Shown here: positions 18,590 to 26,917 of the stretch, in pieces
How positions within the stretch are numbered: position 1 is the first letter of the stretch
Layout: each line of letters starts with the position of its first letter
From: Streptomyces sp. NBC_00285
Lineage (GTDB): Bacteria > Actinomycetota > Actinomycetes > Streptomycetales > Streptomycetaceae
NCBI RefSeq assembly: GCF_036174265.1
Contig: NZ_CP108055.1
Location: 9,362,001 to 9,426,000 of the forward strand
Direction: 5' to 3'
Length of the DNA: 64,000 nucleotides
The notes under the pieces: generated by a model
Seen by the model: the letters and a program-made list of their open reading frames with translations, nothing else
The model's database searches: none
What the model was told of the DNA's origin: nothing
Translations under genes and position numbers: made by a program

Positions 18590-19756
18590 TCAGTGCGGAC
18601 GGGTGGTGCGGATGAGCCAGAGCGTGGCGGCCAGGCACAGCGCCGAGACACCACTCAGCAGGAGCGGAACGGCCCGGATCCCGGACCACTCGATGGCCTT
18701 GCCCAGCGCCGGTCCCGCCGCCACACCGCCGACCATCGAGGCGGCGATGACCAGGGCGCCGGCCCGGCGGGCGCCGGGGGCGGCCCGGTGCAGCCAGGGC
18801 AGGCCCGTCGGGAAGATCGGCGCGATGAACAGGCCGACACCCGCGTACGCGAACGGCGCCAACTCCCGTACGGATGCGAGGAGGAGACAGACCGTCATGC
18901 CCGCGCAGGACACGGTGATGATGGCCTGCGCGGAGAACCTCAGCGCGATCGGGGCGACCAGGAAACGGCCCACGGTCATCATCAGCCAGTAGACGGAGGT
19001 GGCGGTCGCGGCCGCCCCGGCGCCGTATCCCACGGTCTCCAGATGCGTGGGCTCCCATCCGCCGACGCCCGCCTCGATGCCGACGTGCAGGACGTAGAGC
19101 GCCACGAACACGCAGAGCACCGAGGCCAGGCTGCGGCTGAGCGTGCCCGAGGTGTCGGGAGCCGAGTCGGACGGCCGGGGCGCCCGGTCCTGCACGCCCT
19201 TCAGGCACAGCAGCAACGGGAGGGTGACCAGGGCGAATCCGAGGAAGACAGCGGGATAGTGCCCGGAGCCCACCATCCCGACGAGTGCCGGGCCGAGGAT
19301 CGCGCCCACGCCGAAGTGGGCGTTGAGGATGTTCAGCATCGCGGTCGAACGGTGGCCGAAGCCGACCGCGAACAACTGGTTGAGGCCGTAGTCGATGCCT
19401 CCGAAGCCGAGGCCGGCCAGCAGTGCCGCGGTCAGGGCGGTCGGCCAGTTGGGTGCCAGTGCGAAGCCCGCGGCGCCGAGGGCCATCAGGAGGTACGAGG
19501 CGCCGAGGAGCCGCCGGTTGCCGATCCGGCCGTAGAGCCGGTCGAACAGCAGGACACCGGCGACGCCGCCGGCGAAGTGGGCGCTGAGCCCGAGCCCCGC
19601 CCCGGAGGGCGACAGCCCGAACTCCGCGCGGAACGCGGGGATCGCCGGGCCGTACAGCGCCTGGAGCACGCCGATGAGGACGAAGCCGACGCAGGAGGCG
19701 ACCACTGCGGCCGGGCTGAAGACCGGAGTGCGCACAGGCGTCGTCATCGAGGACAT
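18590..19756 (-). CDS. MFS transporter (sugar uptake candidate)
   Basis: A protein of 388 residues if started at ATG 19756 (385 from the ATG at 19747) with about 12 hydrophobic helices, beginning VFSPAAVVASCVGFVLIGVLQALYG and ending VPLLLSGVSALCLAATLWLI. The loop after helix 2 reads DRLYGRIGNRR, the MFS signature position. It is the first gene of the leftward GH35 operon and so probably imports the galactoside cleaved by the two enzymes; import rather than export is inferred from context only. Neither ATG has a clear ribosome site. The perfect palindrome at 19765-19780 lies 9 bp upstream of the start, where a repressor would block transcription. Confidence 0.82.
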   Translation of the reverse strand: MSSMTTPVRTPVFSPAAVVASCVGFVLIGVLQALYGPAIPAFRAEFGLSPSGAGLGLSAHFAGGVAGVLLFDRLYGRIGNRRLLGASYLLMALGAAGFALAPNWPTALTAALLAGLGFGGIDYGLNQLFAVGFGHRSTAMLNILNAHFGVGAILGPALVGMVGSGHYPAVFLGFALVTLPLLLCLKGVQDRAPRPSDSAPDTSGTLSRSLASVLCVFVALYVLHVGIEAGVGGWEPTHLETVGYGAGAAATATSVYWLMMTVGRFLVAPIALRFSAQAIITVSCAGMTVCLLLASVRELAPFAYAGVGLFIAPIFPTGLPWLHRAAPGARRAGALVIAASMVGGVAAGPALGKAIEWSGIRAVPLLLSGVSALCLAATLWLIRTTRPH

Positions 19757-19764
19757 GAACGTTG

Positions 19765-19780
19765 ATGTTACCGGTAACAT
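19765..19780. promoter_or_regulatory. Perfect 16-bp palindromic operator, probably for the LacI regulator
   Basis: ATGTTACCGGTAACAT reads the same on both strands and has the central C-G of many LacI-family sites. It sits just upstream of the MFS gene that opens the GH35 operon, whose last gene codes a LacI repressor. Function is inferred from symmetry and context. Confidence 0.7.
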
Positions 19781-19824
19781 CCGGCCCGTCAAGATCCATG
19801 GACAAACGCGGAGGAGTGGCCATG

Positions 19825-19862
19825 ATTGGACTGGTGGTCCAGTCATTGGATTGGTAGTCTAG
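19825..19862. repeat. Tandem 18-bp direct repeat in the promoter of the YheO-like gene
   Basis: ATTGGACTGGTGGTCCAG (from 19825) is repeated 20 bp later as ATTGGATTGGTAGTCTAG, with 15 of 18 bases equal. The first copy also contains the inverted repeat GACTGG/CCAGTC (19829-19834 / 19839-19844). The second copy runs into GATAAT (19862-19867), a likely -10 box for the rightward gene. Spacing of two helical turns suggests cooperative binding of a regulator, possibly the YheO-like protein itself. Confidence 0.5.
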
Positions 19863-19890
19863 ATAATCCACTGAACCGAGGAGGGGTGTG

Positions 19891-20604
19891 ATGGAGGCCG
19901 AGCGGGATGCGATCCTCGCCGCGCTCACACCGGTCGTCGACGGGATCGCGGCGACCTTCGGCCCGGTGTGCGAGGTGGTGCTGCACGACTACCGGAGCCA
20001 GGAGAGTTCGGTGGTGGCCATCGCGGGCTCGGTGACCGGGCGCTCGGTGGGCGGGGCGATGAGCGAGATCGGCATGCGGATGGTCGCCCGCGGCGACGAG
20101 GCTGCCGACGAGCTGAACTACGTCACCCGCACGGACACCGGCAAGCTGGTCAAGTCGTCGACCATGGCACTGCGGGACTCCTCGGGCGCGGTGTTCGGTG
20201 CCCTGTGCGTCAATGTCGACATCGGTGCGGCGAGCGAGGTCCACGCCCTGCTGGGAGCGCTGACCGGGCTCGGCGCGGCCCCCGCCGAGCCGCCCGTCAC
20301 CACCTTCGGCGACGACATCGACTCCGTCGTCGACGTCATGCTCGACGCCCACCGGCACCAGTCGTGGGCGCTGCTCGACCGCACCGGGCGCCTGGACCTG
20401 TTCCGGAGCCTGGACGAACGGGGCGTGTTCGCGGTGCGGCGCGCGATCGAGCAGGTGGCCGGACGGCTCGGGATCTCGCGGGCGTCCGCGTACAGCTACC
20501 TGTCCCAGTCGCGAAAACAGCCGAACCGGGAGCAGTCGAACCGGGAGCAGCCGCACCGAGATCAGCCGAACCGAGAACAGCCGGACACCGGAGGACACCC
20601 GTGA
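19891..20604 (+). CDS. YheO-type PAS/HTH transcriptional regulator
   Basis: A 237-residue protein with an N-terminal YheO-like PAS-type domain (LTPVVDGIAATFGPVCEVVLHDYRS, VNVDIGAA) and a C-terminal helix-turn-helix (RAIEQVAGRLGISRASAYSYLSQSRK). ATG 19891 was chosen because GAGGAGG lies at proper distance; GTG 19888 is an alternative. The stop overlaps the GTG start of the dehydratase gene, a pairing often seen between this regulator type and PLP-dependent ammonia-lyases, so it probably responds to an amino-acid-related ligand and controls that gene. After the HTH the protein ends in five degenerate QPNRE-type pentapeptides coded by 15-bp repeats, absent from ordinary family members. Confidence 0.85.
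   Translation: MEAERDAILAALTPVVDGIAATFGPVCEVVLHDYRSQESSVVAIAGSVTGRSVGGAMSEIGMRMVARGDEAADELNYVTRTDTGKLVKSSTMALRDSSGAVFGALCVNVDIGAASEVHALLGALTGLGAAPAEPPVTTFGDDIDSVVDVMLDAHRHQSWALLDRTGRLDLFRSLDERGVFAVRRAIEQVAGRLGISRASAYSYLSQSRKQPNREQSNREQPHRDQPNREQPDTGGHP
20518..20592 (+). repeat. Five in-frame 15-bp tandem repeats (QPNRE tail)
   Basis: Units begin at 20518, 20533, 20548, 20563 and 20578; the first reads CAGCCGAACCGGGAG and the others differ by a few bases, the last being most degenerate. The period is a multiple of three, so copy-number change keeps the frame. It codes the polar tail of the YheO-like regulator. Confidence 0.8.
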
Positions 20605-21578
20605 CGACCACCACCCCGCCGGTCACCCTGGACGACGTCCTGGACGCGGCCTCCCGGCTCAAGGGCGTCGCCCACCGCACACCGGTGCTGCGCTCACGGA
20701 CGCTCGACGCGCTGGTCGGCGCCGAGGTCTTCCTCAAGTGCGAGAACTTCCAACGGGTCGGCGCCTTCAAGTTCCGCGGCGCCTACAACGCGGCCTCCCG
20801 GCTCACCCCGGACCAGCTCGCCCGGGGTGTCGCCGCCTACTCCTCCGGCAACCACGCCCAGGCCGTCGCCCTGGCCGCCCGAGAGCTCGGCACCACCGCG
20901 GTGATCGTCATGCCTGAGGACGCCCCGCGTTCCAAGCGGGCGGCCACCGAGGGCTACGGCGCCCAGATCGTCACCTACGACCGCTACACCGGCGACCGCG
21001 AGGCCATCGCCGAGGCACTGGCCGCCGAGCGGGGCCTGGCGCTCATCCCGCCGTACGAACACCCGCACGTGATGGCGGGACAGGGCACGGCGGCCCTCGA
21101 ACTCCTTGAGGAGACAGGGGAGTTGGACGCTCTGCTCGTGCCGGTCGGGGGCGGCGGACTGATGGCGGGAAGCGCCACCGCAGCCAAGGGACGACACCCC
21201 GGCATCCGCATGATCGGCGTGGAGCCGGAGGTCGGCGACGACACCAAGCGGTCCCTGGAGGCGGGGCGGCGGATCAGCGTGCCGGTGCCCAGGACCATCG
21301 CGGACGGACAGGCCGTGCACACGCCCGGCGAGCTGACCTTCTCGGTGAACCGGCGGCTGGTCGACGAGATCGCCCTGGTTTCCGACGACGAGATCCGCGA
21401 CGCGATGCGGTTCGCCTTCGAGCGGCTGAAGATCGTGCTCGAGCCGAGTGGCGCCGCCGCGCTGGCCGCCCTGCTCGGCGGCAGGGCGGGTGACCTGCCG
21501 GACCGTGTCGGCGTGATCGTCTCCGGCGGCAATGTCGACGCGGAGCGCTTCGCGCGTCTGTGCGCGGGCCAGGACTGA
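20601..21578 (+). CDS. PLP-dependent serine/threonine (or hydroxyaspartate) dehydratase
   Basis: A 325-residue fold-type-II PLP enzyme starting at GTG inside the preceding stop (GTGA). The PLP lysine is Lys57 in GAFKFRGA; SSGNHAQA is the substrate loop, and PVGGGGLMAGSA is the phosphate-binding tetraglycine. No C-terminal ACT domain, so it is the short catabolic form with no isoleucine feedback control. Members of this group act as threonine/serine dehydratases, serine racemases or threo-3-hydroxyaspartate ammonia-lyases; the sequence alone does not decide. The YheO-like regulator in front suggests substrate-induced amino-acid catabolism. Confidence 0.88.
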   Translation: MTTTTPPVTLDDVLDAASRLKGVAHRTPVLRSRTLDALVGAEVFLKCENFQRVGAFKFRGAYNAASRLTPDQLARGVAAYSSGNHAQAVALAARELGTTAVIVMPEDAPRSKRAATEGYGAQIVTYDRYTGDREAIAEALAAERGLALIPPYEHPHVMAGQGTAALELLEETGELDALLVPVGGGGLMAGSATAAKGRHPGIRMIGVEPEVGDDTKRSLEAGRRISVPVPRTIADGQAVHTPGELTFSVNRRLVDEIALVSDDEIRDAMRFAFERLKIVLEPSGAAALAALLGGRAGDLPDRVGVIVSGGNVDAERFARLCAGQD

Positions 21579-21720
21579 CACCGGCCCCGAATGGCAGCCC
21601 CGGGCGGAGGGGCGGACGATGGGGGGATGGGGCGCGGACCCCGCCGGTGCCGCCCGGGAGCGGGTGGGAGACGGAGACCGGCCCCGGCCGTATCGAACAC
21701 GGCCGGAAGGGAGAGCCGTC

Positions 21721-22080
21721 ATGTTTGAGGTCAAGACGCTCGACAAGCCGGACGAGCGCAGGGATTTCCCCAAGGGGCACCTCGAAGCGGTCCACATGAC
21801 CGGACTGGACTTCGCCGTGGGTACCTTCGAGCCCGGCTGGCGCTGGTCCGAGTCCGTGGGGCCGATCGCGGGGACCAGGAGCTGCGAGGTCCACCACAAC
21901 GGCTATGTGGTCCAGGGCCGGATGCACATCGTGATGGACGACGGCGGCGAGGGCGAAGTGGGGCCCGGTGACATCTTCGTGGCGGCGCCAGGACACGACG
22001 CCTGGGTCGTCGGCGACGAACAGTGCGTGGTCCACGACTTCGCGGGCGGCATGGCGAAGGACTACGCGAAGAGCAGGTGA
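21721..22080 (+). CDS. Cupin-domain protein
   Basis: A 119-residue single-domain cupin with GGAAGGGA-type ribosome site. The fold shows the usual strands FAVGTFEPGWRWSE, YVVQGRMHIVMDDG and VGPGDIFVAAPGHDAWVVGDE. The metal-binding histidine pattern is incomplete in motif 1, so it may be a ligand-binding rather than catalytic cupin. It stands alone, separated by 142 bp from the dehydratase gene, in which I see no clear promoter or gene. No specific role can be assigned. Confidence 0.8.
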   Translation: MFEVKTLDKPDERRDFPKGHLEAVHMTGLDFAVGTFEPGWRWSESVGPIAGTRSCEVHHNGYVVQGRMHIVMDDGGEGEVGPGDIFVAAPGHDAWVVGDEQCVVHDFAGGMAKDYAKSR

Positions 22081-22092
22081 GGCACGCCCGTT

Positions 22093-22166
22093 CCCGGCCG
22101 TCACCTCTCACACCGTGACGACGACCTTCGCTCGCCGACGACCCGAGCCGGCAGGTGACGGCCGGG
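22093..22166. repeat. 14-bp inverted repeat in the cupin/VWA intergenic region
   Basis: CCCGGCCGTCACCT (22093-22106) is matched exactly by AGGTGACGGCCGGG (22153-22166), with a 46-base loop. It sits in the 217-bp space between convergent genes. It may be a long-loop terminator; nothing else was recognised in this spacer. Confidence 0.5.
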
Positions 22167-22297
22167 CTCGCCGCGATCTCGGGGCGCCGTACCCGCAGTC
22201 GGCGGCCTGAGCCGTCCGATCGGTGCGCCCGGGGCGGGCCTGGTGACCGCCGGTCCCGCCCGGCGCGCCGCAGGAGGACGGACGGGACGGGCAGCCG

Positions 22298-23644
22298 TCA
22301 GATCGGCAGCAACCGTCCCACCAGTGCGCTGAGCTGTCGCACATTGCGGCACTCGTGCATCTCCACCAGCCCGGCGTACTCGTACGCGGCCGAGTCCCCC
22401 GTGCCCCACTGCGCAGTCGCCTCCGGGTTCAACCAGTAGACGCGGCGCGCCCGTTCGGCGATCTCCCGCACGGCGGACAGGTTCGGGTCGCTCATGTTGG
22501 TACGGGCGTCACCGAGCACGAACACCGTGGCGCGCGGGCTCACCGCGTCGCCGTGGTGCCCGGCGAACTCGCCCAGTGCGACGCCGTAGTCGCTGCTGCC
22601 GTGCCAGCCGGTGAGGGTGGCCTCGGCGCGGATGCGTGCGCCGAGCCCCTCCGGGTCGGCCGCGCCGTGTTCGAGGAGCCGGGTGACCTCGTCGAGCCGG
22701 TTGACGAAGGCGAACACCCGCACCTTGCTGAACTGGTCGTGCAGCGCCTGCACCAGCAGCATCGTGAAGTCCGAGAACCCCGACACCGAGCCCGACACGT
22801 CGCACAGCAGCACCAGTTCGGGACGGGCCGGCCGACGCCGCCGCAGCACCGGCTTCATCGGCACCCCGCCCGTCGACAGGGAACCGCGCAGAGTCCGCCG
22901 CAGATCGATGCTGCCCCGCGCGGCACGACGACGGCGGGCCGCGAGCCGGGTGGCGAGCTTGCGGGCCAACGGCTGTACCGAGCGCCGCAGTTCGGCCAGC
23001 CGGTCCTTCCCGGCGAACAGGAAGTCGACCCGGTCGGTGGTGGTGGCCACCGCCCGCCGCGCGAGCTCGTCCCTGCCGCGCCGTTCCGCGATCCGCCGCC
23101 GTGCCTCCGTCGCCACCAGGGCGCGGAACACCGCGATGCGCCGCCGGATCTCGTCCTCCAGCAGCCGGTCGGCGAAGTCCGAAGCGCCGTGCTGTGCGCG
23201 GAGGGTGTCGCGGACGGGCGCGAGGAGCGTCTGCGGCCGAAGCCATTCGAGTGTCTGGTACGACGACCAGCCGTCCGAGCCGGGGGAGTTGCCGTAGCCG
23301 CCGAACCCGTCGACCGCCTGCGCCGCCAACCGGGCCATCAGCGCCTCGTCGTTCGCGGCGAGGGCTTCGGAAAGGCGTGTCCGCATGTCCTCCCGGCCTG
23401 CGGAGACCTCCTTGGGCGCGCCGACGCCGCGCGGAAAGTACAGGTCGAAGACCGGGTCGAACACCTGCCGTTGGGCGGTCCCGTGCAGCAGCGTCGCCGC
23501 CAGCCCCTCCCGTAGCCGCTCCCGGTCCGCCAGCCCGAGCGCCTCGACCGCCTGCGCCGCGTCCACGGTCTCACCCGTCCCGATGCGCATCCCGTGCGCG
23601 CGCAGGGCGCCGACCAGGGAGGTGAGCCGCTCGGCGGTGCTCAC
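22298..23644 (-). CDS. VWA-domain protein (CoxE-like)
   Basis: A 448-residue protein with a C-terminal von Willebrand A domain; the MIDAS metal motif is DVSGS at residues 282-286. The N-terminal half is Arg/Ala-rich and helical, as in CoxE-type proteins. GTG start inside the stop of the MoxR gene (GTGA). MoxR ATPases and VWA proteins act together as chaperone machines that insert cofactors or remodel enzymes; CoxE/CoxD mature CO dehydrogenase, but no cox structural genes are in this window, so the client is unknown. Confidence 0.85.
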   Translation of the reverse strand: MSTAERLTSLVGALRAHGMRIGTGETVDAAQAVEALGLADRERLREGLAATLLHGTAQRQVFDPVFDLYFPRGVGAPKEVSAGREDMRTRLSEALAANDEALMARLAAQAVDGFGGYGNSPGSDGWSSYQTLEWLRPQTLLAPVRDTLRAQHGASDFADRLLEDEIRRRIAVFRALVATEARRRIAERRGRDELARRAVATTTDRVDFLFAGKDRLAELRRSVQPLARKLATRLAARRRRAARGSIDLRRTLRGSLSTGGVPMKPVLRRRRPARPELVLLCDVSGSVSGFSDFTMLLVQALHDQFSKVRVFAFVNRLDEVTRLLEHGAADPEGLGARIRAEATLTGWHGSSDYGVALGEFAGHHGDAVSPRATVFVLGDARTNMSDPNLSAVREIAERARRVYWLNPEATAQWGTGDSAAYEYAGLVEMHECRNVRQLSALVGRLLPI

Positions 23645-24501
23645 ACCGCGTCCAGGTCGAGCTTGGCCCCGGCCTTGAGGATGTCGTCCTGGTGCTTGAG
23701 GAGCACGCCCAGGGTGTCCCGTACGACCGTCTCGTCGAGGTGGTCCGCGCCGAGCGCGAGGAGCGTGTGCGCCCAGTCGACGGTCTCCGCGACCGACGGC
23801 ACCTTGCGCAGGTCCATGGCCCGCAGCGCACCGACGACCCGGACCACGGACCTGGCCAGGGTCTCGTCGAGGCCGGGCACCTTCAGCCGTACGATCCGCC
23901 GCTCCAACTCCTCCTCGGGGAAGCCGATGTGCAGGAACAGGCAGCGGCGGCGCAGGGCCTCCGACAGCTCACGGCTGGCGTTGGAGGTGAGGACGACGAA
24001 GGGACGGCGGGTGGCGGTGATGGTGCCGAGTTCGGGAACGGTGACCTGGAAGTCGCTGAGCACCTCCAGGAGCAGGCCCTCGACCTCGACGTCCGCCTTG
24101 TCGGTCTCGTCGATGAGGAGGACCTTGGGCTCGTCGCCGCGGATCGCCGTCAGCAGGGGCCGGGGGAGCAGGAACTCCTCGCTGAAGATGTCCGTGCGCG
24201 CCTCGTCCCAGCTCTCGTCCCGACCGGCGCTGATCCGCAGCAGCTGCTTGGCGTGGTTCCACTCGTACAGAGCCCGGGACTCGTCGACCCCCTCGTAGCA
24301 CTGCAGCCGGACCAGCTGTGCGGCGGCGACTTCGGCGACCGCCTTGGCCAGCTCCGTCTTGCCGACCCCGGCGGGGCCCTCCACCAGGAGCGGCTTGCCG
24401 AGCCGGTCCGCGAGGAAGACGGTCGTGGCGATCGCGGGGGAGGCGAGGTAGCCGGTCTCGGCGAGGCGCGCGGAGACGTCGTCGACGGATGTGAACAGCA
24501 A
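23641..24501 (-). CDS. MoxR-family AAA+ ATPase
   Basis: A 286-residue AAA+ ATPase. Walker A GPAGVGKT is at residues 42-49, Walker B LLIDETDKAD at 128-137, and sensor 1 lies in VVLTSNASRELS. The start is TTG (24501) with GGAGG five to six bases upstream; no better start is available. First gene of a two-gene leftward unit with the VWA protein, with which it is translationally coupled. It probably powers ATP-dependent remodelling of an unidentified client enzyme. The 176-bp upstream region contains TAAGCGCTTG near 24546-24555, possibly a promoter or regulator site. Confidence 0.9.
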   Translation of the reverse strand: MLFTSVDDVSARLAETGYLASPAIATTVFLADRLGKPLLVEGPAGVGKTELAKAVAEVAAAQLVRLQCYEGVDESRALYEWNHAKQLLRISAGRDESWDEARTDIFSEEFLLPRPLLTAIRGDEPKVLLIDETDKADVEVEGLLLEVLSDFQVTVPELGTITATRRPFVVLTSNASRELSEALRRRCLFLHIGFPEEELERRIVRLKVPGLDETLARSVVRVVGALRAMDLRKVPSVAETVDWAHTLLALGADHLDETVVRDTLGVLLKHQDDILKAGAKLDLDAV

Positions 24502-24637
24502 CGGGGCCTCCGGCGCGGGTGCGAACAGGTGTCCAGGTAACTATCTAAGCGCTTGTTCACCGCTTCTGTCACGCGACCGCAGGGTGGGGGAGCGACGATG
24601 CCGACCCCGCCGGATGCGGCCGGCACGCACGGCGAAA

Positions 24638-24665
24638 GGGGGCCGCCACCGAAGTGGCCGCCCCC
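24638..24665 (-). terminator. Hairpin terminator after the FtsX-type permease gene
   Basis: Arms 24638-24649 and 24654-24665 pair over 12 bp with one mismatch around a four-base loop. Read leftwards the stem is followed by TTTCGCC. It lies 13 bp beyond the permease stop. Confidence 0.7.
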
Positions 24666-24677
24666 TGGCCGGAGTCG

Positions 24678-25988
24678 TCACGCCGCCAGACCCACCGCCT
24701 CCACCGCCCGGGTACGCAGCACCCGGTGGGCCGTGGCCAGGCTCGTCCCGACCGTCGCCGCCGCCGCGATCGACACCACCGCCAGCCAGATGCCGAGCCC
24801 CTGGTGGGGCAGCACCGAGTCGCTGCGCACGACGGTGAACGGCACGATCCCGGCCAGCGCCGCCACCGTGCCGAAGAACACCCCGACGGCCGTGAGGACC
24901 AGCCCCTCCACGCCCACCGTGCCGAGCACCTGCCCGGGCGTCGCCCCGGCGAGTCGCTGCTGCCCGAACTCCCGGCCGCGGTAGGTCGTCGCCGCGTAGA
25001 GCGAGTTGACCAGCATCACGCAGACGAACACCACGATGATGCCGACGACCGTGAGGTTCAGCGTCTGCAGGTTCTTCGCCTCGACGGTCCTGACCGCGCC
25101 CGACGCCCGCACGGCGTCACTCTCCACGCCCTGCATGTACAGCGTGGCCACGGACACCGCAGTGAAGAGGATCAGCGACATCAGGATCCCGGAGAGGTGC
25201 TCCGCCCGCCGACGCAGGTTCCGCACCGCCAGCCAGCCGCTCGCACCGGTCAGCGGCAGCCGGTCCAGCACACCTGTCAGCAGCCGCGGCGCGAGCAGCG
25301 CGAACCCCACGGACAACAGGATCGCCCCGTACGCCGGCGTCGCCATGAGCGCCTCGTCCGTCGCCGAGAAGGCGAAGGTGGACATCACCGACACGGCACC
25401 GAGACCGAGAGCCGCGTACGCGAAGACCGTCCGGGCCCGGCCCCGCTGCCGACGCCCGCGCGTGGCCCGTCGTACGGCGAGGAACGCGGCACCCGCCGCC
25501 GCGACCAGAGTGATGTCGACGCCCGACATCAGCGCGACGGCCCCGAATGAGGGGTCGACGCTCTGAGCGACCTGCCCGCTGTCCTGGAAGGCGCCCACCA
25601 GCGCACGCCCGCCGAGCATCGCCGGTCCGATCGCCAGCACGGCACCGATCAGAGCGACCGCCACGGCCTCACCCACGACCATCCGCCTGATCTGGCCCGG
25701 AGTCGCCCCGGAGCAGCGCAGCAGCTCCAGCTCACCCGCCCGCTGCCGGACGTTGACCGTCAGCGTCGAGGCCACGGCGAAGAACACCAGGAGGGTGCCG
25801 TAACCGCCGACGACACTCGCGGAGGTGGTCAGCGTGTCCGCGCTCACCGGGTCGACGCCCGGCCGGCCCGCCGTGTCGTACAGCGAGTTGAACGTCATGA
25901 TGATCCCCGCACCGAGGAAGGCGGCCAGCAGTGTCGCGAGGAACCGTCCGGGCCGTTGCCGTATCGACCGCATCGCCAGCATGAACAT
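24678..25988 (-). CDS. FtsX-like ABC transporter permease
   Basis: A 436-residue permease, shorter than typical ~800-residue actinobacterial FtsX/MacB pairs. An N-terminal helix (FLATLLAAFLGAGIIMTFNSL), an FtsX core (YGTLLVFFAVASTLTVNVRQRAGELELLRCSGATPGQIRRMV), central helices, and a second FtsX core (VVGIIVVFVCVMLVNSLYAATTYRGREFGQQRLAGATPGQVLGTV) are visible. It starts three bases after the ATPase stop. Such exporters handle peptides, lipids or antibiotics, and bind outer-face factors; no sensor kinase lies nearby to suggest a bacitracin-type resistance module. Confidence 0.85.
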   Translation of the reverse strand: MFMLAMRSIRQRPGRFLATLLAAFLGAGIIMTFNSLYDTAGRPGVDPVSADTLTTSASVVGGYGTLLVFFAVASTLTVNVRQRAGELELLRCSGATPGQIRRMVVGEAVAVALIGAVLAIGPAMLGGRALVGAFQDSGQVAQSVDPSFGAVALMSGVDITLVAAAGAAFLAVRRATRGRRQRGRARTVFAYAALGLGAVSVMSTFAFSATDEALMATPAYGAILLSVGFALLAPRLLTGVLDRLPLTGASGWLAVRNLRRRAEHLSGILMSLILFTAVSVATLYMQGVESDAVRASGAVRTVEAKNLQTLNLTVVGIIVVFVCVMLVNSLYAATTYRGREFGQQRLAGATPGQVLGTVGVEGLVLTAVGVFFGTVAALAGIVPFTVVRSDSVLPHQGLGIWLAVVSIAAAATVGTSLATAHRVLRTRAVEAVGLAA

Positions 25989-25991
25989 CCC

Positions 25992-26777
25992 TCACACCCC
26001 CGCCGTCACGTCGTCGCCCAGGTGCGCGAGGCGCTCGGCCACTGCGTCCGGTGTCGGCGCGTCCAGCCGGCCCGCGAGCCGGCCGTCCGCCAGGAACAGC
26101 ACCGAGTCGGCCCAGGACGCGGCGACCGGGTCGTGGGTCACCATCACCACGGTCCGGCCGTGCACCCGCACCGCCTCCTGGAGCAGCCGCAGCACATCCC
26201 GCGCGCTACGGGTGTCCAGGGCGCCCGTCGGCTCGTCCGCGAAGATCACCCGGGGGTCGGCGACCAGGGCGCGGGCGATCGCCACGCGCTGCCGCTGACC
26301 GCCGGAGAGCTGGTCGGGCCGGTGGCCGAGCCGGTCACCGAGCCCGACGGCGGCCAGGACCTCCCCGGCCCGCCGCCGGTCCACACGCCGCCCGGCCAGC
26401 TTCAGCGGCAGCACCGTGTTCTGCGCCACCGTCAGCGTCTCCAGGAGGTTGTACTGCTGGAACACGAACCCGACGCGGCCCCGCCGGAACCTCGTCAGCT
26501 CCGCCTCGCCACCACCGGTCAGCTCCGTGCCGTCCACCCGCACGATCCCGCTGTCCGGCCGGTCGAGACCGGCCGCGCACTGCAGCAACGTGGACTTGCC
26601 GGACCCCGAGGGCCCCATCACCGCGGTGAAGGTGCCCCGGGCCAGGCTCAGCGTGACCCCGTCCAGGGCGGTCACGGCACTGTCGTCGGTGCCGTAGGTC
26701 TTGCTGACCTTGACCAGGCGCAACGCCTCGGTGGCGGGTCCCGTGTCGTGCGTACGCCGTGCAGTCGTGCGGAACAT
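25992..26777 (-). CDS. ABC transporter ATP-binding protein (LolD/MacB type)
   Basis: A 261-residue ATPase. Walker A GPSGSGKST, Q-loop VFQQYNLLETLT, signature LSGGQRQRVAIARAL and Walker B VIFADEPTGALD place it in the MacB/LolD exporter class that pairs with FtsX permeases, as here. ATG at 26777 has GGAGGG at better spacing than the ATG two codons upstream (26783). First gene of the leftward pair. The N-terminal ~15 residues are polar and variable. Substrate not predictable. Confidence 0.9.
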   Translation of the reverse strand: MFRTTARRTHDTGPATEALRLVKVSKTYGTDDSAVTALDGVTLSLARGTFTAVMGPSGSGKSTLLQCAAGLDRPDSGIVRVDGTELTGGGEAELTRFRRGRVGFVFQQYNLLETLTVAQNTVLPLKLAGRRVDRRRAGEVLAAVGLGDRLGHRPDQLSGGQRQRVAIARALVADPRVIFADEPTGALDTRSARDVLRLLQEAVRVHGRTVVMVTHDPVAASWADSVLFLADGRLAGRLDAPTPDAVAERLAHLGDDVTAGV

Positions 26778-26917
26778 CGTCATCGCCCTCCGTCCGGCAC
26801 GCCGTGTGCCTCGCCCAAAAAGCTACGCAGCGTGGGCTCGGGACACATGGGGCGCAGAACCCGTCTTGCGGGGTGTACCCAGTGACACCTCCCGGCGGAT
26901 ACGACAGGGTGATCGCC

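Noticed and set aside
22298..24501. CO dehydrogenase maturation locus
   Set aside because: MoxR/VWA proteins resemble CoxD/CoxE, but no coxS, coxM or coxL genes are in the window.
24546..24555. TAAGCGCTTG before the MoxR gene as a LacI-type operator
   Set aside because: Core symmetry is only 8 bp, no LacI gene is adjacent and no second copy was seen; kept only as a note.
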